NCBI GenBank assembly: GCA_003554865.1
Contig: PWHJ01000201.1
Coordinates: 1 to 56,640, forward strand
Source of the DNA: Bacteroidota bacterium
GTDB taxonomy: Bacteria > Bacteroidota > Bacteroidia > Bacteroidales > PUMT01
Length of the DNA: 56,640 bases
Direction: 5' to 3'
Both the position numbers and the translations under genes were made by a program. This document shows, in pieces, positions 9,064 through 17,062 of the stretch. Each line of letters begins with the position of its first letter. Position 1 is the stretch's first letter. The notes below the pieces were generated by a model. It did no database searches. It was given only the letters and a program-made list of their open reading frames with translations, and was not told the DNA's origin.

Positions 9064-9260
9064 AGAGGGTAAGAAGTTTAGTCTGTATGTTCCGGCTTTG
9101 ATGAAAACTCATTTATGGGCAACTGAGGACGGCAGGATCTTTAGTCTGAATGTTTTCGGTATTGCTTAAGGCTCATTTATGGGTGACAGCCGGGGGCGGG
9201 AAGCTTGGCCTGTATGGTTCCGGCTTTGCTGAAGGCTCATCTCTGGCACCAGAGGAGTGG
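9031..9260 (+). repeat. 63/64-bp tandem repeat starting in the fmt 3' end
   Basis: Units at 9031-9093, 9094-9157 and 9158-9221 plus a partial unit to about 9260 begin with GACTTTGATGAAGACTC-like sequence and share TCATTTATGG and TTTAGTCTG blocks. Unit 1 holds the last ten fmt codons and its stop. Unit 2 would encode GFDENSFMGN followed by a stop in the same phase. Units 3-4 have drifted further. The array fills the convergent gap to the LysM lipoprotein gene. Confidence 0.88.
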
Positions 9261-9269
9261 TTAAAAATT

Positions 9270-10202
9270 CTATCTCAGCTTTATTACTGTACCCGGTTCT
9301 ACCTTCTTGTCCGAATCCATCCCGTTTCGCCTTAACAGTCTTCCGAGCCTGACCCCGTAAAGCTGTGATATGCAGTGCATGGTTTCTCCCTGTCCCACAA
9401 TGTGCTCCTCAATGCCTCTTTCGGCACGGAACCGCTTTGGCTGCAGATATAGTATATCACCGGTTTGTACTTCGTATTCCCGTGGCAGGTCGTTGTAAAG
9501 GTAAAATTCCCATGGCTTCATGTCCAGCTCCCGGGCAAGGCTTTCAATAGTGTCCCCTTCGCCGGCGACAATGTAGTTTATACGGTTTCTTGTGAATATT
9601 TCAATACGCTGCTCTTCTTCAGGGTATTCAATGGTTGACTTTCTTTCCGGCGGACTCATGGGATCTTCAGAATAGCGCTCTCCTTTTTGGTCGAACTTGT
9701 ATAACCCATTTTCCTCTATCAGCCGGATCAGAAGATTTGCATAATTTGGGTTGGTTGCGTACCCAGCTTCCTGAAGTCCACGTGCCCATGCTTCGTAATC
9801 ATAAGGGTCAAGATCGAAAAGGAAGCCGTAACGGGGACGGCCGGTTAAAAACTCTGAGTGGTCCAGAAAAGATTCTTCGGGGTCGCTGTAGCGTCTGAAG
9901 CATTCATTGGGCTCGTCGTCGTCCCGGTAGATCCTTTTACCTGTCCAGTCATGACATTTTATCCCGAAATGGTTGTTTCCCATCTTTGCAAGATTGCTGC
10001 TTCCGTTACCTGACTCAAGTATTGCCTGTGCCAGCTTTATGCTGGCCGGAATACCGGTGCGCTCCATTTCACTAACAGCTATATCGCTGTATTTTTCAAT
10101 GTACTCCTGGCGGCTGGCAGGGACCGGCGCAGGTGTCTGACGAAATATACTGCAAGATGAAACTATTAATGTGAAAAGAAGTAAAATGATCGTGATCCTC
10201 AT
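9270..10202 (-). CDS. Peptidoglycan-hydrolase lipoprotein (GH73 glucosaminidase with two LysM domains)
   Basis: 310 residues. A lipoprotein signal ends at VSSC (C17). The glucosaminidase domain (about 31-175) has the catalytic Glu region ILESGNGSS (E63), then NNHFGIKC and YATNPNYA. Two LysM-like modules follow (about 205-258 and 265-310), each with a YIVAGEGDT or HIVGQGET start. It likely cleaves septal or wall glycan from the outer-membrane face. It is transcribed toward fmt. A TATTTTTG -7 box lies just upstream at 10232-10239. Confidence 0.92.
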   Translation of the reverse strand: MRITIILLLFTLIVSSCSIFRQTPAPVPASRQEYIEKYSDIAVSEMERTGIPASIKLAQAILESGNGSSNLAKMGNNHFGIKCHDWTGKRIYRDDDEPNECFRRYSDPEESFLDHSEFLTGRPRYGFLFDLDPYDYEAWARGLQEAGYATNPNYANLLIRLIEENGLYKFDQKGERYSEDPMSPPERKSTIEYPEEEQRIEIFTRNRINYIVAGEGDTIESLARELDMKPWEFYLYNDLPREYEVQTGDILYLQPKRFRAERGIEEHIVGQGETMHCISQLYGVRLGRLLRRNGMDSDKKVEPGTVIKLR

Positions 10203-10231
10203 CGTTGGCGACTTTATTTACCCAGCTCCAG

Positions 10232-10239
10232 CAAAAATA
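10232..10239 (-). promoter_or_regulatory. -7 box upstream of the glucosaminidase gene
   Basis: The minus strand reads TATTTTTG, a match to TAnnTTTG, about 30 bases before the start codon in the short gap after the cyclase stop. No confident -33 box. Confidence 0.4.
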
Positions 10240-10258
10240 ATATTTTTTTGGGTTGCAC

Positions 10259-11857
10259 CTAATACTCGGTGAGTATTTTCTTAAATGCGTTGTTGGGTTT
10301 AAAGCCGTTTTGGTCAGCTGAGTATTTTGGTTTCAGTCCCTCTACAAAATACATGTCAACCGGGCTTTGATGTTTCACACTGATCTTGCCCCTGTATGTG
10401 CAATCGAAAAATTCTTTAATTTGATTGTATGTGCTTTCTGAAATATTGATCTTGCCGGTTTCTCCGTTTGATTCCATTTGGCTTGCTGTATTTACGGTTT
10501 TGCCCCATATATCGTATGCCATTTTTTGTTTACCTATCACCCCGGCAATAACTTCGCCCGTGTGAATACCTATCCTGATCCTCCACAAGGGGATTCCGGA
10601 TTTGCTTTTTTGAGTGTTCAGACTGTTTACAAAATTTTGAATTTCCATGGCAGCAAGCACCGTGTCAATTGGATTGCTGCGGTTTCGAAGCGGAATTCCG
10701 CCGGCGCACATATATGAATCTCCTATTGTTTTTATTTTTTCGATAAAATGCCTTTTTATTATTTCATCGAACGATTCAAAGTAGATGTTCAGCTCTTTTA
10801 TCAGCTCATGGACGGGTGTTATTTCTGTAAGTTCGGAAAAACCTACAAAATCGGTGAACATTACAGATACTATCCTGTAGTGCTTGGGTGTGGCGGTTCC
10901 TTTTACTTTTAGCTGTTCGGCAATCTCATAAGGGAAAAGGTTTAAAAGCAGATTATCCGATGTTTTTTTCTGCCTTTCGATCTCCTTGTTTTGCTCCTGG
11001 ATCTCCTGTCTTTGCTCTGCCAGTTTTTTATTGGTCTGCTCGAGGTTGACAGAGAGCTTTATCAGTTCGTTGTTTTGTTTTTTAAGTCTTGTTTCTGCCA
11101 GCTTAAGCTTTGTTATTTCGGTTTCTACGGCAATGAAGTTTTCAATTTTACCCGATTCGTTCAAAACAGGCGTCAGGGATGTGTGGATCCACTTTTTTTC
11201 CCCGTCCTTACCGGTTAAACAATGTTCGTAGGCTACCCATTTGCTCTCTTCCCTGCATTTTGATAAAGCATTTAATAATTTCTCCTCACTCCCGGCCAGG
11301 TCCGGCGTGGATGGGTTTTGCCCGCAACCGGGCCTGTACCCGTAGATCTTTTCAAATGCATCGTTTACCCATTCTACTTTTCCGTTAACATCGTAAATAA
11401 TTATCGAATTATCTGACCTGTCTGCAACAAGTGATAATTTTCTGAGTTTGTCACTCTGCTGTATATTCTCCTGAAGCAAATGGCTGTGCTTGATGACAGT
11501 TTTTATCTTAATAAGCAATTCGGATCTTTCAACAGGTCTGCGAATAAAATCTATGATACCGGCATCTATGGCTTTCTGAATGTTTTTCGAGGAGGTGAAG
11601 TCGGTTGTCATTATAACGGGGATCCCTTTTGTCAGTCTGTGTTGCTTTATCAAACCGGCAATGGCGATCGCTTCGGGGTCCATTTTAGTGTAATCAAGCA
11701 ATATTACATCGGGTGTTTTTTGCCTGACAAGCCCCAGCAGTGATTTAAAATCGCCGGCAGTTTCAACGGCGAATTCATTTTCAAATGCCTCAAATGTTTT
11801 TTTTAAAACAAGCAGGGATTTGCAATTGTTGCCCGCAATTAACAGATGCTTTTTCAT
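10259..11857 (-). CDS. Receiver-PAS-class III nucleotidyl cyclase with atypical active site
   Basis: 532 residues. A receiver-like domain (1-120) keeps the phospho-acceptor D55 (VILLDY), but the usual acidic pair is N10-N11 (IAGNNC) and the conserved Lys is R107. A PAS domain follows (about 140-250), then a coiled coil (255-310). The class III cyclase domain (about 325-510) has metal-binding D336 (MFTDFVGFS) and D380 (KTIGDSY), and adenine-selecting K376 and D449. Asn456 is present, but the transition-state Arg is Q460 (VNTASQM). It is predicted to act on ATP, with possibly low activity. It is soluble, with no membrane segment. Confidence 0.9.
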   Translation of the reverse strand: MKKHLLIAGNNCKSLLVLKKTFEAFENEFAVETAGDFKSLLGLVRQKTPDVILLDYTKMDPEAIAIAGLIKQHRLTKGIPVIMTTDFTSSKNIQKAIDAGIIDFIRRPVERSELLIKIKTVIKHSHLLQENIQQSDKLRKLSLVADRSDNSIIIYDVNGKVEWVNDAFEKIYGYRPGCGQNPSTPDLAGSEEKLLNALSKCREESKWVAYEHCLTGKDGEKKWIHTSLTPVLNESGKIENFIAVETEITKLKLAETRLKKQNNELIKLSVNLEQTNKKLAEQRQEIQEQNKEIERQKKTSDNLLLNLFPYEIAEQLKVKGTATPKHYRIVSVMFTDFVGFSELTEITPVHELIKELNIYFESFDEIIKRHFIEKIKTIGDSYMCAGGIPLRNRSNPIDTVLAAMEIQNFVNSLNTQKSKSGIPLWRIRIGIHTGEVIAGVIGKQKMAYDIWGKTVNTASQMESNGETGKINISESTYNQIKEFFDCTYRGKISVKHQSPVDMYFVEGLKPKYSADQNGFKPNNAFKKILTEY

Positions 11858-11924
11858 GATCGCCGGCTCTTAAGACGTAGACAACATCTGTATACGAACC
11901 TGAGAGTGTAATGTTTGGCTTACT

Positions 11925-12677
11925 TTAACTTTTTTTATTATTTTTATCTGGCTTGCCGGCATCTGTCTGGTAATCTGTTTGTTCGGCAAAGACTTTCCAT
12001 AAATTCTCGTCTGGAGGGGGAGCTGTTATAATGACAGTGTTTTTTTTAACCGGGTGCTCAAAGACCATTTGTCTTGAATGCAGACTGATGCCGCCGCCGG
12101 GATTGGACCGGGGGAACCCGTATTTCAGGTCGCCTTTTACAGGTGAGTTCATTTTGGCAAGCTGGCAGCGGATCTGGTGATGCCTGCCGGTGATCAGGTC
12201 AATCTCCAGCAGGAAATAGTTTTCAAAACGGTATATCAGCCTGTATGAAAGCTTTGCCTCTTTACTTCCAGCCACCGGCTTGTTATAGGCATACGACTTG
12301 TTCTGCTTTGTGTTGCGCTTCAGGTAATGTGTTGCAAATCCGGATTCACCGGGCGGGGAGTTTTTTGTTATTGCCCAGTAGGTTTTTTTTATTTTTCCTT
12401 CTTTGAATAAATTATTCAGCCGGGCCAGGCTTTTGCTTGTTTTGGCAAACAGGGTGACACCGCTTACCGGCCTGTCAATTCTGTGAACCACGCCCAGAAA
12501 TACCCTGCCGGGCTTGTTGTATTTTTCTTTCAGGAATTTTTTAATTGTATCATCCAGTGAAGTATCACCTGTTTTATCTCCCTGCACAAGCTGGGAAGCC
12601 TTTTTGTTTACCGCCAGTATATGGTTGTCCTCATATAAGATCTGTGGCAGGTTTATATCAGTATTGCTCACGCTCAT
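11925..12677 (-). CDS. RluA-family pseudouridine synthase
   Basis: 250 residues. It has the family catalytic motif HRIDRPVSG (catalytic Asp within), the following [12 protein letters not shown] helix and the C-terminal [11 protein letters not shown] motif. There is no N-terminal S4 domain, so it is a short RluA-type enzyme that isomerises uridine in rRNA or tRNA; the target site cannot be told. The start overlaps the panB stop by 20 bases, so the two are translationally linked. Confidence 0.92.
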   Translation of the reverse strand: MSVSNTDINLPQILYEDNHILAVNKKASQLVQGDKTGDTSLDDTIKKFLKEKYNKPGRVFLGVVHRIDRPVSGVTLFAKTSKSLARLNNLFKEGKIKKTYWAITKNSPPGESGFATHYLKRNTKQNKSYAYNKPVAGSKEAKLSYRLIYRFENYFLLEIDLITGRHHQIRCQLAKMNSPVKGDLKYGFPRSNPGGGISLHSRQMVFEHPVKKNTVIITAPPPDENLWKVFAEQTDYQTDAGKPDKNNKKS

Positions 12678-13479
12678 TCGGGAAATCCAGGTTTTTCACG
12701 TCTTCAGAATAAGCCTTCACAGCACCTTGTATCTCTTCATAAAGGTTGTGATACCTTCTGAGAAACCGGGGGGAGAATTTTTGTGTTATGCCAAGCATGT
12801 CATGCAAAACCAGAACCTGACCGTCCACTTCCCTGCCGGCACCTATGCCGATTATGGGGATCTTTAAAGCTGATGCCACCTTAGAGGCAAGCTTTGCCGG
12901 CACTTTTTCAAGGACAAGGCCGAAGCAGCCTGCTTCTTCAAGTAAGTGAGCATCTTTTATCAGTTTATTGGCTTCATCCTCCTCGGTTGCACGTACCACA
13001 TAAGTGCCGAATTTGTGGATCGACTGGGGGGTCAGACCTAAATGTCCCATAACCGGGATACCGGCAGACAAAATTCGCTCAACCGATTCGATGATCTCGG
13101 CACCGCCTTCTATCTTAATAGCCTGCGCCCCTGTTTCTTTCATAATACGTACAGCAGAAGAAAGCGCCTCCATGGAGTTGCCCTGGTATGATCCGAAAGG
13201 CAGATCCACTATCACCATTGCACGCTTAACACCTCTAACAACAGATGATGCATGATAAATCATCTGATCAAGCGTTATTGGCAGGGGGGATTGATGCCCC
13301 GCCATTACATTTGAAGCTGAATCACCAACAAGCACCACATCTATACCTGCCGAATCAATTATTTTTGCCATGGAGTAGTCATAGGCAGTAAGCATTGTTA
13401 TCTTGTTGCCGTGAAGCTTCATTTTGTGAAGCACGTGTGTTGTAACCTTACGTACTTTTGAGTTTTCGCTTGTTGACAT
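12658..13479 (-). CDS. panB: 3-methyl-2-oxobutanoate hydroxymethyltransferase
   Basis: 273 residues from the ATG at 13479. It reads [19 protein letters not shown], then [13 protein letters not shown] (metal and substrate loop), IKIEGG and the GIGAG segment typical of PanB, which makes ketopantoate for pantothenate and CoA. An in-frame ATG at 13524 would add 15 residues, but a TATATTTG promoter box at 13501-13508 lies between the two starts, so I chose the inner one. Confidence 0.95.
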   Translation of the reverse strand: MSTSENSKVRKVTTHVLHKMKLHGNKITMLTAYDYSMAKIIDSAGIDVVLVGDSASNVMAGHQSPLPITLDQMIYHASSVVRGVKRAMVIVDLPFGSYQGNSMEALSSAVRIMKETGAQAIKIEGGAEIIESVERILSAGIPVMGHLGLTPQSIHKFGTYVVRATEEDEANKLIKDAHLLEEAGCFGLVLEKVPAKLASKVASALKIPIIGIGAGREVDGQVLVLHDMLGITQKFSPRFLRRYHNLYEEIQGAVKAYSEDVKNLDFPNEREQY

Positions 13480-13500
13480 GTCGGATTGATTTTTGTATTG

Positions 13501-13508
13501 CAAATATA
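13501..13508 (-). promoter_or_regulatory. -7 box of the panB promoter
   Basis: The minus strand reads TATATTTG, an exact TAnnTTTG match, 22 bases before the panB ATG. Transcription would start near 13494. A perfect inverted repeat ATGAAAA-N7-TTTTCAT lies upstream at 13536-13556 and could be an operator. Confidence 0.55.
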
Positions 13509-13560
13509 TATCATTTCCATCCAATAAACTAAACCATGAAAATATATGGTTTTCATGCGA

Positions 13561-13600
13561 ATATTATTTTGTCTGCAACAGGCTGATGGGGGTTCATGAA
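13561..13600 (-). repeat. Dispersed element, copy A (upstream of dnaK)
   Basis: The minus strand reads ATGAACCCCCATCAGC, then a short spacer and GCAGACAAAATAAT. The same two blocks occur on the plus strand at 15946-15980 with about three changes, so dnaK is flanked by inverted copies. Confidence 0.75.
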
Positions 13601-13621
13601 AAATAGACGCCAGTGAGTTAT

Positions 13622-13652
13622 AAAAAAATGTGAGGGATATTTTTCCCTCACA
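13622..13652 (-). terminator. Perfect terminator hairpin in the panB-dnaK gap
   Basis: TGTGAGGGA (13629-13637) pairs perfectly with TCCCTCACA (13644-13652). On the minus strand it is followed by seven T. No annotated minus-strand gene precedes it, so it hints at an unannotated short minus-strand transcript. Confidence 0.65.
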
Positions 13653-13666
13653 CTTCTTAAAAGGGC

Positions 13667-13709
13667 AGGCAGGGATGAATCAATGTCAGATTGATATCCC
13701 TGCCTTTTT
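13667..13709 (+). terminator. Second hairpin with T tract, plus strand, upstream of dnaK
   Basis: AGGCAGGGAT (13667-13676) pairs with ATCCCTGCCT (13696-13705), and an inner ATCAAT/ATTGAT stem extends it. A T tract (13705-13709) follows. It lies 145 bases before dnaK and would stop plus-strand transcription entering the dnaK promoter region, or end a small RNA. Confidence 0.7.
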
Positions 13710-13754
13710 GTCACCCGGATTAAAAATAAATTCCGGCTGATGCCTTAAAAATAG

Positions 13755-13806
13755 TGCCAATATTGCATGATATTGGCACATTTCCAACAGTGGCACAATC
13801 ATTGTA
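13755..13806 (+). promoter_or_regulatory. Palindrome and sigma-54-like -24/-12 element before dnaK
   Basis: A perfect 9-bp inverted repeat (TGCCAATAT at 13755-13763, ATATTGGCA at 13770-13778) is followed by TGGCACAATCATTGTA at 13791-13806. The latter has the GG-N10-G spacing of sigma-54 promoters (GG 13792-13793), with GT instead of GC at -12. A TAATTTAG close to the primary -7 box overlaps the end, so dual control is possible. No CIRCE/HrcA repeat was seen. Confidence 0.5.
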
Positions 13807-13853
13807 ATTTAGTTCGTCAAAAAAAGTAATAATGTTAAATAAATGAGAAGATC

Positions 13854-15779
13854 ATGGGAAAAATTATTGGAATAGACTTAGGAACAACTAACTCATGTGT
13901 GTCCGTAATGGAGGGGAATGAACCTACAGTGATAGCCAACAGTGAAGGTAAGCGTACCACACCTTCAATGGTTGCATTTGTAGAGAACGGTGAGAGAAAA
14001 GTTGGTGATCCTGCAAAAAGACAGGCAATAACCAATGCGGAGAAGACTGTGTATGCCGTTAAACGGTTCATGGGTGAAAAATACAGTAATCTGAAGAATG
14101 AAATATCAAGGGTATCATACAATGTTGTCGAGGGAGAGAATGATCAGCCGCGTGTTGTGATTGATGACCGCAAGTATTCTCCGCAGGAGCTTTCGGCCAT
14201 GATAGTGCAGAAAATGAAAAAGACGGCCGAAGATTATCTTGGTCAGGAGGTTAGCGAGGCGGTTATTACCGTACCGGCACATTTTGACGATTCTCAGCGT
14301 CAGGCAACCAAAGAAGCAGGTGAAATAGCCGGCCTGGAGGTTAAAAGAATAATTAACGAGCCTACGGCCGCTTCGCTTGCATACGGACTTGATAAAAAAT
14401 CTCAGGATATAAAGGTTGCAGTTTATGACCTTGGAGGAGGTACGTTTGACATTTCGATACTTGAGCTCGGTGACGGTGTGTTTGAGGTTAAGTCAACACA
14501 CGGTAATTCGCACCTTGGCGGTGATGATTTTGACCAGGCCATAATAGAATGGCTTGCTGAAGAATTCAAAAAAGATGAGGGAATTGACCTGAAAAGGGAT
14601 CCCATGGCTTTGCAGAGATTGAAAGAAGCAGCCGAAAAAGCCAAGATCGAATTGTCCAGCTCAACCAGCACCGAGATCAATCTCCCTTATATAATGCCGG
14701 TTGACGGGATACCCAAACACCTTGTTAAAACTCTCAACAGATCACATTTTGAAAAACTTGTTGATAATCTTATACAGCAAACCATAGAACCCTGCAAAAA
14801 GGCATTAAATGATGCGGGGATGTCGAGCTCGGATATTAACGAGGTTATTCTCGTGGGCGGATCAACAAGGATACCGGCTGTGCAAAAGGTTGTAGAGGAA
14901 TTTTTCGGAAGGCAGCCGTCTAAAGGTGTAAACCCTGATGAGGTTGTTGCCATCGGAGCTGCTATTCAGGGCGGTGTCCTTACCGGAGACGTCAAGGATG
15001 TCCTGCTGCTGGATGTTACCCCGTTGTCGCTGGGTATTGAAACGATGGGAGGTGTGATGACGAAGCTGATTGAAGCAAATACCACCATCCCGACCAAGAA
15101 AACAGAAGTGTTTACAACAGCCGCCGACAATCAGCCTTCGGTAGAGATTCACGTCCTCCAGGGAGAGCGTCCTATGGCCAAAGACAACAAAACAATCGGA
15201 AGATTTCACCTTGACGGAATACCGCCTGCACCAAGAGGTGTTCCCCAGATTGAGGTTACATTTGACATAGACGCTAACGGTATTCTTAATGTTTCGGCAA
15301 AGGACAAGGCTACCGGCAAGCATCAGAGCATAAGGATAGAAGCATCTTCCGGACTCAGTGAGGAGGAGATCAACAAGATGAAGGAAGAGGCCAAAGCTCA
15401 TGCCGAAGAGGATAAAAAAGCCCGCGAGAAGGTTGACAAGCTCAATACTGCCGATAGTCTGATATTCCAGACTGAAAAGCAGATGAAAGAGTTTGGCGAC
15501 AAGTTGCCGGCCGACAAGAAAGAGCCTATACAAAAGGCACTTGATAAGCTTAAGGAAGCTTACAAGAATGAAGACCTTGAAGGAATAGATCAGGCTTCTT
15601 CGGAGCTTAACAACTTGTGGCAGTCTGCTTCAGAGGATCTTTACAAGGCCGGTCAGAGTCAGGGAGAATCTTCCGAAACCTCACAGGAGACCGGAAGCCA
15701 GGAGCAAAAACAGGACAAGAGCGATAATGATTCCGATGAAGGAGATGTAACTGATGTCGATTATGAGGAGGTCAAGTAA
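13854..15779 (+). CDS. dnaK: Molecular chaperone DnaK (Hsp70)
   Basis: 641 residues, full family length. The nucleotide-binding domain starts [18 protein letters not shown] and has the [11 protein letters not shown] phosphate motif. The substrate-binding domain (about 390-505) and helical lid follow. The acidic tail ends [11 protein letters not shown] like typical bacterial DnaK (EEVK end). It folds and refolds proteins with DnaJ/GrpE, which are not in this window. It stands as a single gene with its own terminator, flanked by inverted copies of a dispersed repeat. Confidence 0.98.
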   Translation: MGKIIGIDLGTTNSCVSVMEGNEPTVIANSEGKRTTPSMVAFVENGERKVGDPAKRQAITNAEKTVYAVKRFMGEKYSNLKNEISRVSYNVVEGENDQPRVVIDDRKYSPQELSAMIVQKMKKTAEDYLGQEVSEAVITVPAHFDDSQRQATKEAGEIAGLEVKRIINEPTAASLAYGLDKKSQDIKVAVYDLGGGTFDISILELGDGVFEVKSTHGNSHLGGDDFDQAIIEWLAEEFKKDEGIDLKRDPMALQRLKEAAEKAKIELSSSTSTEINLPYIMPVDGIPKHLVKTLNRSHFEKLVDNLIQQTIEPCKKALNDAGMSSSDINEVILVGGSTRIPAVQKVVEEFFGRQPSKGVNPDEVVAIGAAIQGGVLTGDVKDVLLLDVTPLSLGIETMGGVMTKLIEANTTIPTKKTEVFTTAADNQPSVEIHVLQGERPMAKDNKTIGRFHLDGIPPAPRGVPQIEVTFDIDANGILNVSAKDKATGKHQSIRIEASSGLSEEEINKMKEEAKAHAEEDKKAREKVDKLNTADSLIFQTEKQMKEFGDKLPADKKEPIQKALDKLKEAYKNEDLEGIDQASSELNNLWQSASEDLYKAGQSQGESSETSQETGSQEQKQDKSDNDSDEGDVTDVDYEEVK

Positions 15780-15800
15780 ACTTTGATATTCAATTAAGGA

Positions 15801-15838
15801 AAAAAACCTTGCAGCACATGCAAGGTTTTTTTTTACCT
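15801..15838 (+). terminator. dnaK terminator
   Basis: AAAAAACCTTGCA (15801-15813) and TGCAAGGTTTTTT (15819-15831) form a perfect stem with a 5-base loop and a long T tract, 22 bases after the dnaK stop. Confidence 0.92.
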
Positions 15839-15942
15839 TTTTATCTGATTTAATTTATGTAAATTTCTCCTGTAACAACAAGAGTCAAAATTTCGTAGAG
15901 TAGTTACAAGATTTTAACTGACAGCAGGAGCCGCTTAGCTTT

Positions 15943-16020
15943 AAAATGAACCCTCATCAGCTTTTGGCAGACAAAATAAGATGAAAAAAATATGGGGGTC
16001 CATTCATAAAAAAGAAATGA
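15943..16020 (+). repeat. Dispersed element, copy B (downstream of dnaK)
   Basis: ATGAACCCTCATCAGC (15946) and GGCAGACAAAATAAGAT (15966) repeat copy A. The following ATATGGGGGTCCATTC...GAAATG block matches the repeat units at 30114-30234. The rest of the 415-bp gap to the next start (15839-15942, 16021-16136) is A/T-rich with no gene seen. Confidence 0.75.
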
Positions 16021-16136
16021 ATTTAATCGACATCCTATAATAACTCATTGATTATTAGCTTGATTAAGCTGATTTGTGCGAATAAAAAATTTTTCATTTT
16101 GCCCGCGTGGTAGTTTAGCTGAAAAAAAATTTCATG

Positions 16137-16144
16137 TATATTTG
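16137..16144 (+). promoter_or_regulatory. -7 box upstream of the MORN-like gene
   Basis: TATATTTG matches TAnnTTTG exactly, 50 bases before the chosen start codon. The -33 element is not clear. Confidence 0.5.
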
Positions 16145-16193
16145 AGCATGTGCAAGCTTTTCAAGCAAGCAAATGCAAATTAAATCATTAACT

Positions 16194-16979
16194 ATGAGAG
16201 GAATTTTGTTTTTCATTACCCTGTTTTCTGTCTGCTCTTTTTCCCTTGAGGCACAGGAGAAAACCAATCAAACTGACGAAGAGGGTCTCAGGCAGGGGTA
16301 CTGGGAGCAGAGGTACCCAAACGGTAATCTACGCTATAAAGGTCATTTTGTTGACGGAAAACCTGTCGGCGAGCTTATAAGGTATTTTGAAAGCGGGGAT
16401 AAGATGGCCATTATGGATTTTGATAAAACTGGAACTGTTGCAAGAGCCACCCTGTTTTATGAAAACGGCTATCCGGCGGCAGAGGGAAAGTATGTAAATG
16501 AGAAAAGAGACAGTGTTTGGAAGTTTTTCTCCCGGCACCAGGACAGCCTGTTAACGGCCAAAGAGATGTACAATATGGGGGAGAGAGACGGGGTGAGTAA
16601 AACATTTTATCCCGGCGGTGAAGTCTCCCAGACTCTCGCTTATAAAAACGGCCTTCGCCATGGGCAGTGGAAACAGTTTTACGAAGGGGGGCGCCTTAAA
16701 CTTGAGGGGAATTATTATGAGGACAAACGTGAGGGAAGTTTTAAAATGTACAACTCACAAGGTATCAAGGAGGTAGAGGGGAAATATGAGGATAATCTGA
16801 TGCATGGTGACTGGAAATTTTTTAACGAGAGGGGAGATCATCTTTATACTGTCGAGTATAACAGAGGCAATCCGGAGAATGAAGATGAGCTGATAAAAGG
16901 TGAGCAGGAACTTTTCAGGTTCATTGAGGAACAGCAGGGGAAAATACCAGAACCCGATGAAACCGAAAGATTTTTTTAA
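16194..16979 (+). CDS. Secreted MORN-like (YwqK-type) repeat protein
   Basis: 261 residues from the ATG at 16194, chosen because it begins a clean signal peptide (MRGILFFITLFSVCSFSLEA); an ATG at 16173 adds seven residues. About nine 20-25-residue repeats of the type G-x-W-x-x-[FY]-x-x-G-x-L/x-x-x-G-x-Y follow (RQGYWEQRYPNGNLRYKG, RHGQWKQFYEGGRLKLEG and others). This is the MORN_2/YwqK pattern common in Bacteroidota. Exported; partner unknown. The last codons form the first unit of the repeat array at 16952-17047. Confidence 0.85.
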   Translation: MRGILFFITLFSVCSFSLEAQEKTNQTDEEGLRQGYWEQRYPNGNLRYKGHFVDGKPVGELIRYFESGDKMAIMDFDKTGTVARATLFYENGYPAAEGKYVNEKRDSVWKFFSRHQDSLLTAKEMYNMGERDGVSKTFYPGGEVSQTLAYKNGLRHGQWKQFYEGGRLKLEGNYYEDKREGSFKMYNSQGIKEVEGKYEDNLMHGDWKFFNERGDHLYTVEYNRGNPENEDELIKGEQELFRFIEEQQGKIPEPDETERFF

Positions 16980-17047
16980 CCGCACCCGGTGAAACCGTAA
17001 GGTTTTTTAACCGCACCCGGATGAAACCGGAAGTTTTTTTAAAACCG
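16952..17047 (+). repeat. 31-33-bp tandem repeats starting in the MORN-like gene 3' end
   Basis: Three units (about 16952-16983, 16984-17014, 17015-17047) have the form ACCCGGATGAAACCGNAAGG, then a T run and AACCGC. The first contains the last codons and stop of the MORN-like gene. Unit 2 can fold as AAACC-GTAA-GGTTT, a GNRA-type tetraloop with a T tract, like a minimal terminator. The array ends 15 bases before xseA. Confidence 0.85.
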
Positions 17048-17062
17048 TCCCAAAGGAAGCCG

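Noticed and set aside
13480-13853. CIRCE/HrcA operator before dnaK
   Set aside because: No TTAGCACTC-N9-GAGTGCTAA-like repeat; the palindrome present has a different sequence and a 6-base spacer.
17021-17062. Longer xseA start
   Set aside because: The extra codons fall inside the tandem repeat array and add residues not typical of XseA; ATG 17063 matches the family start.
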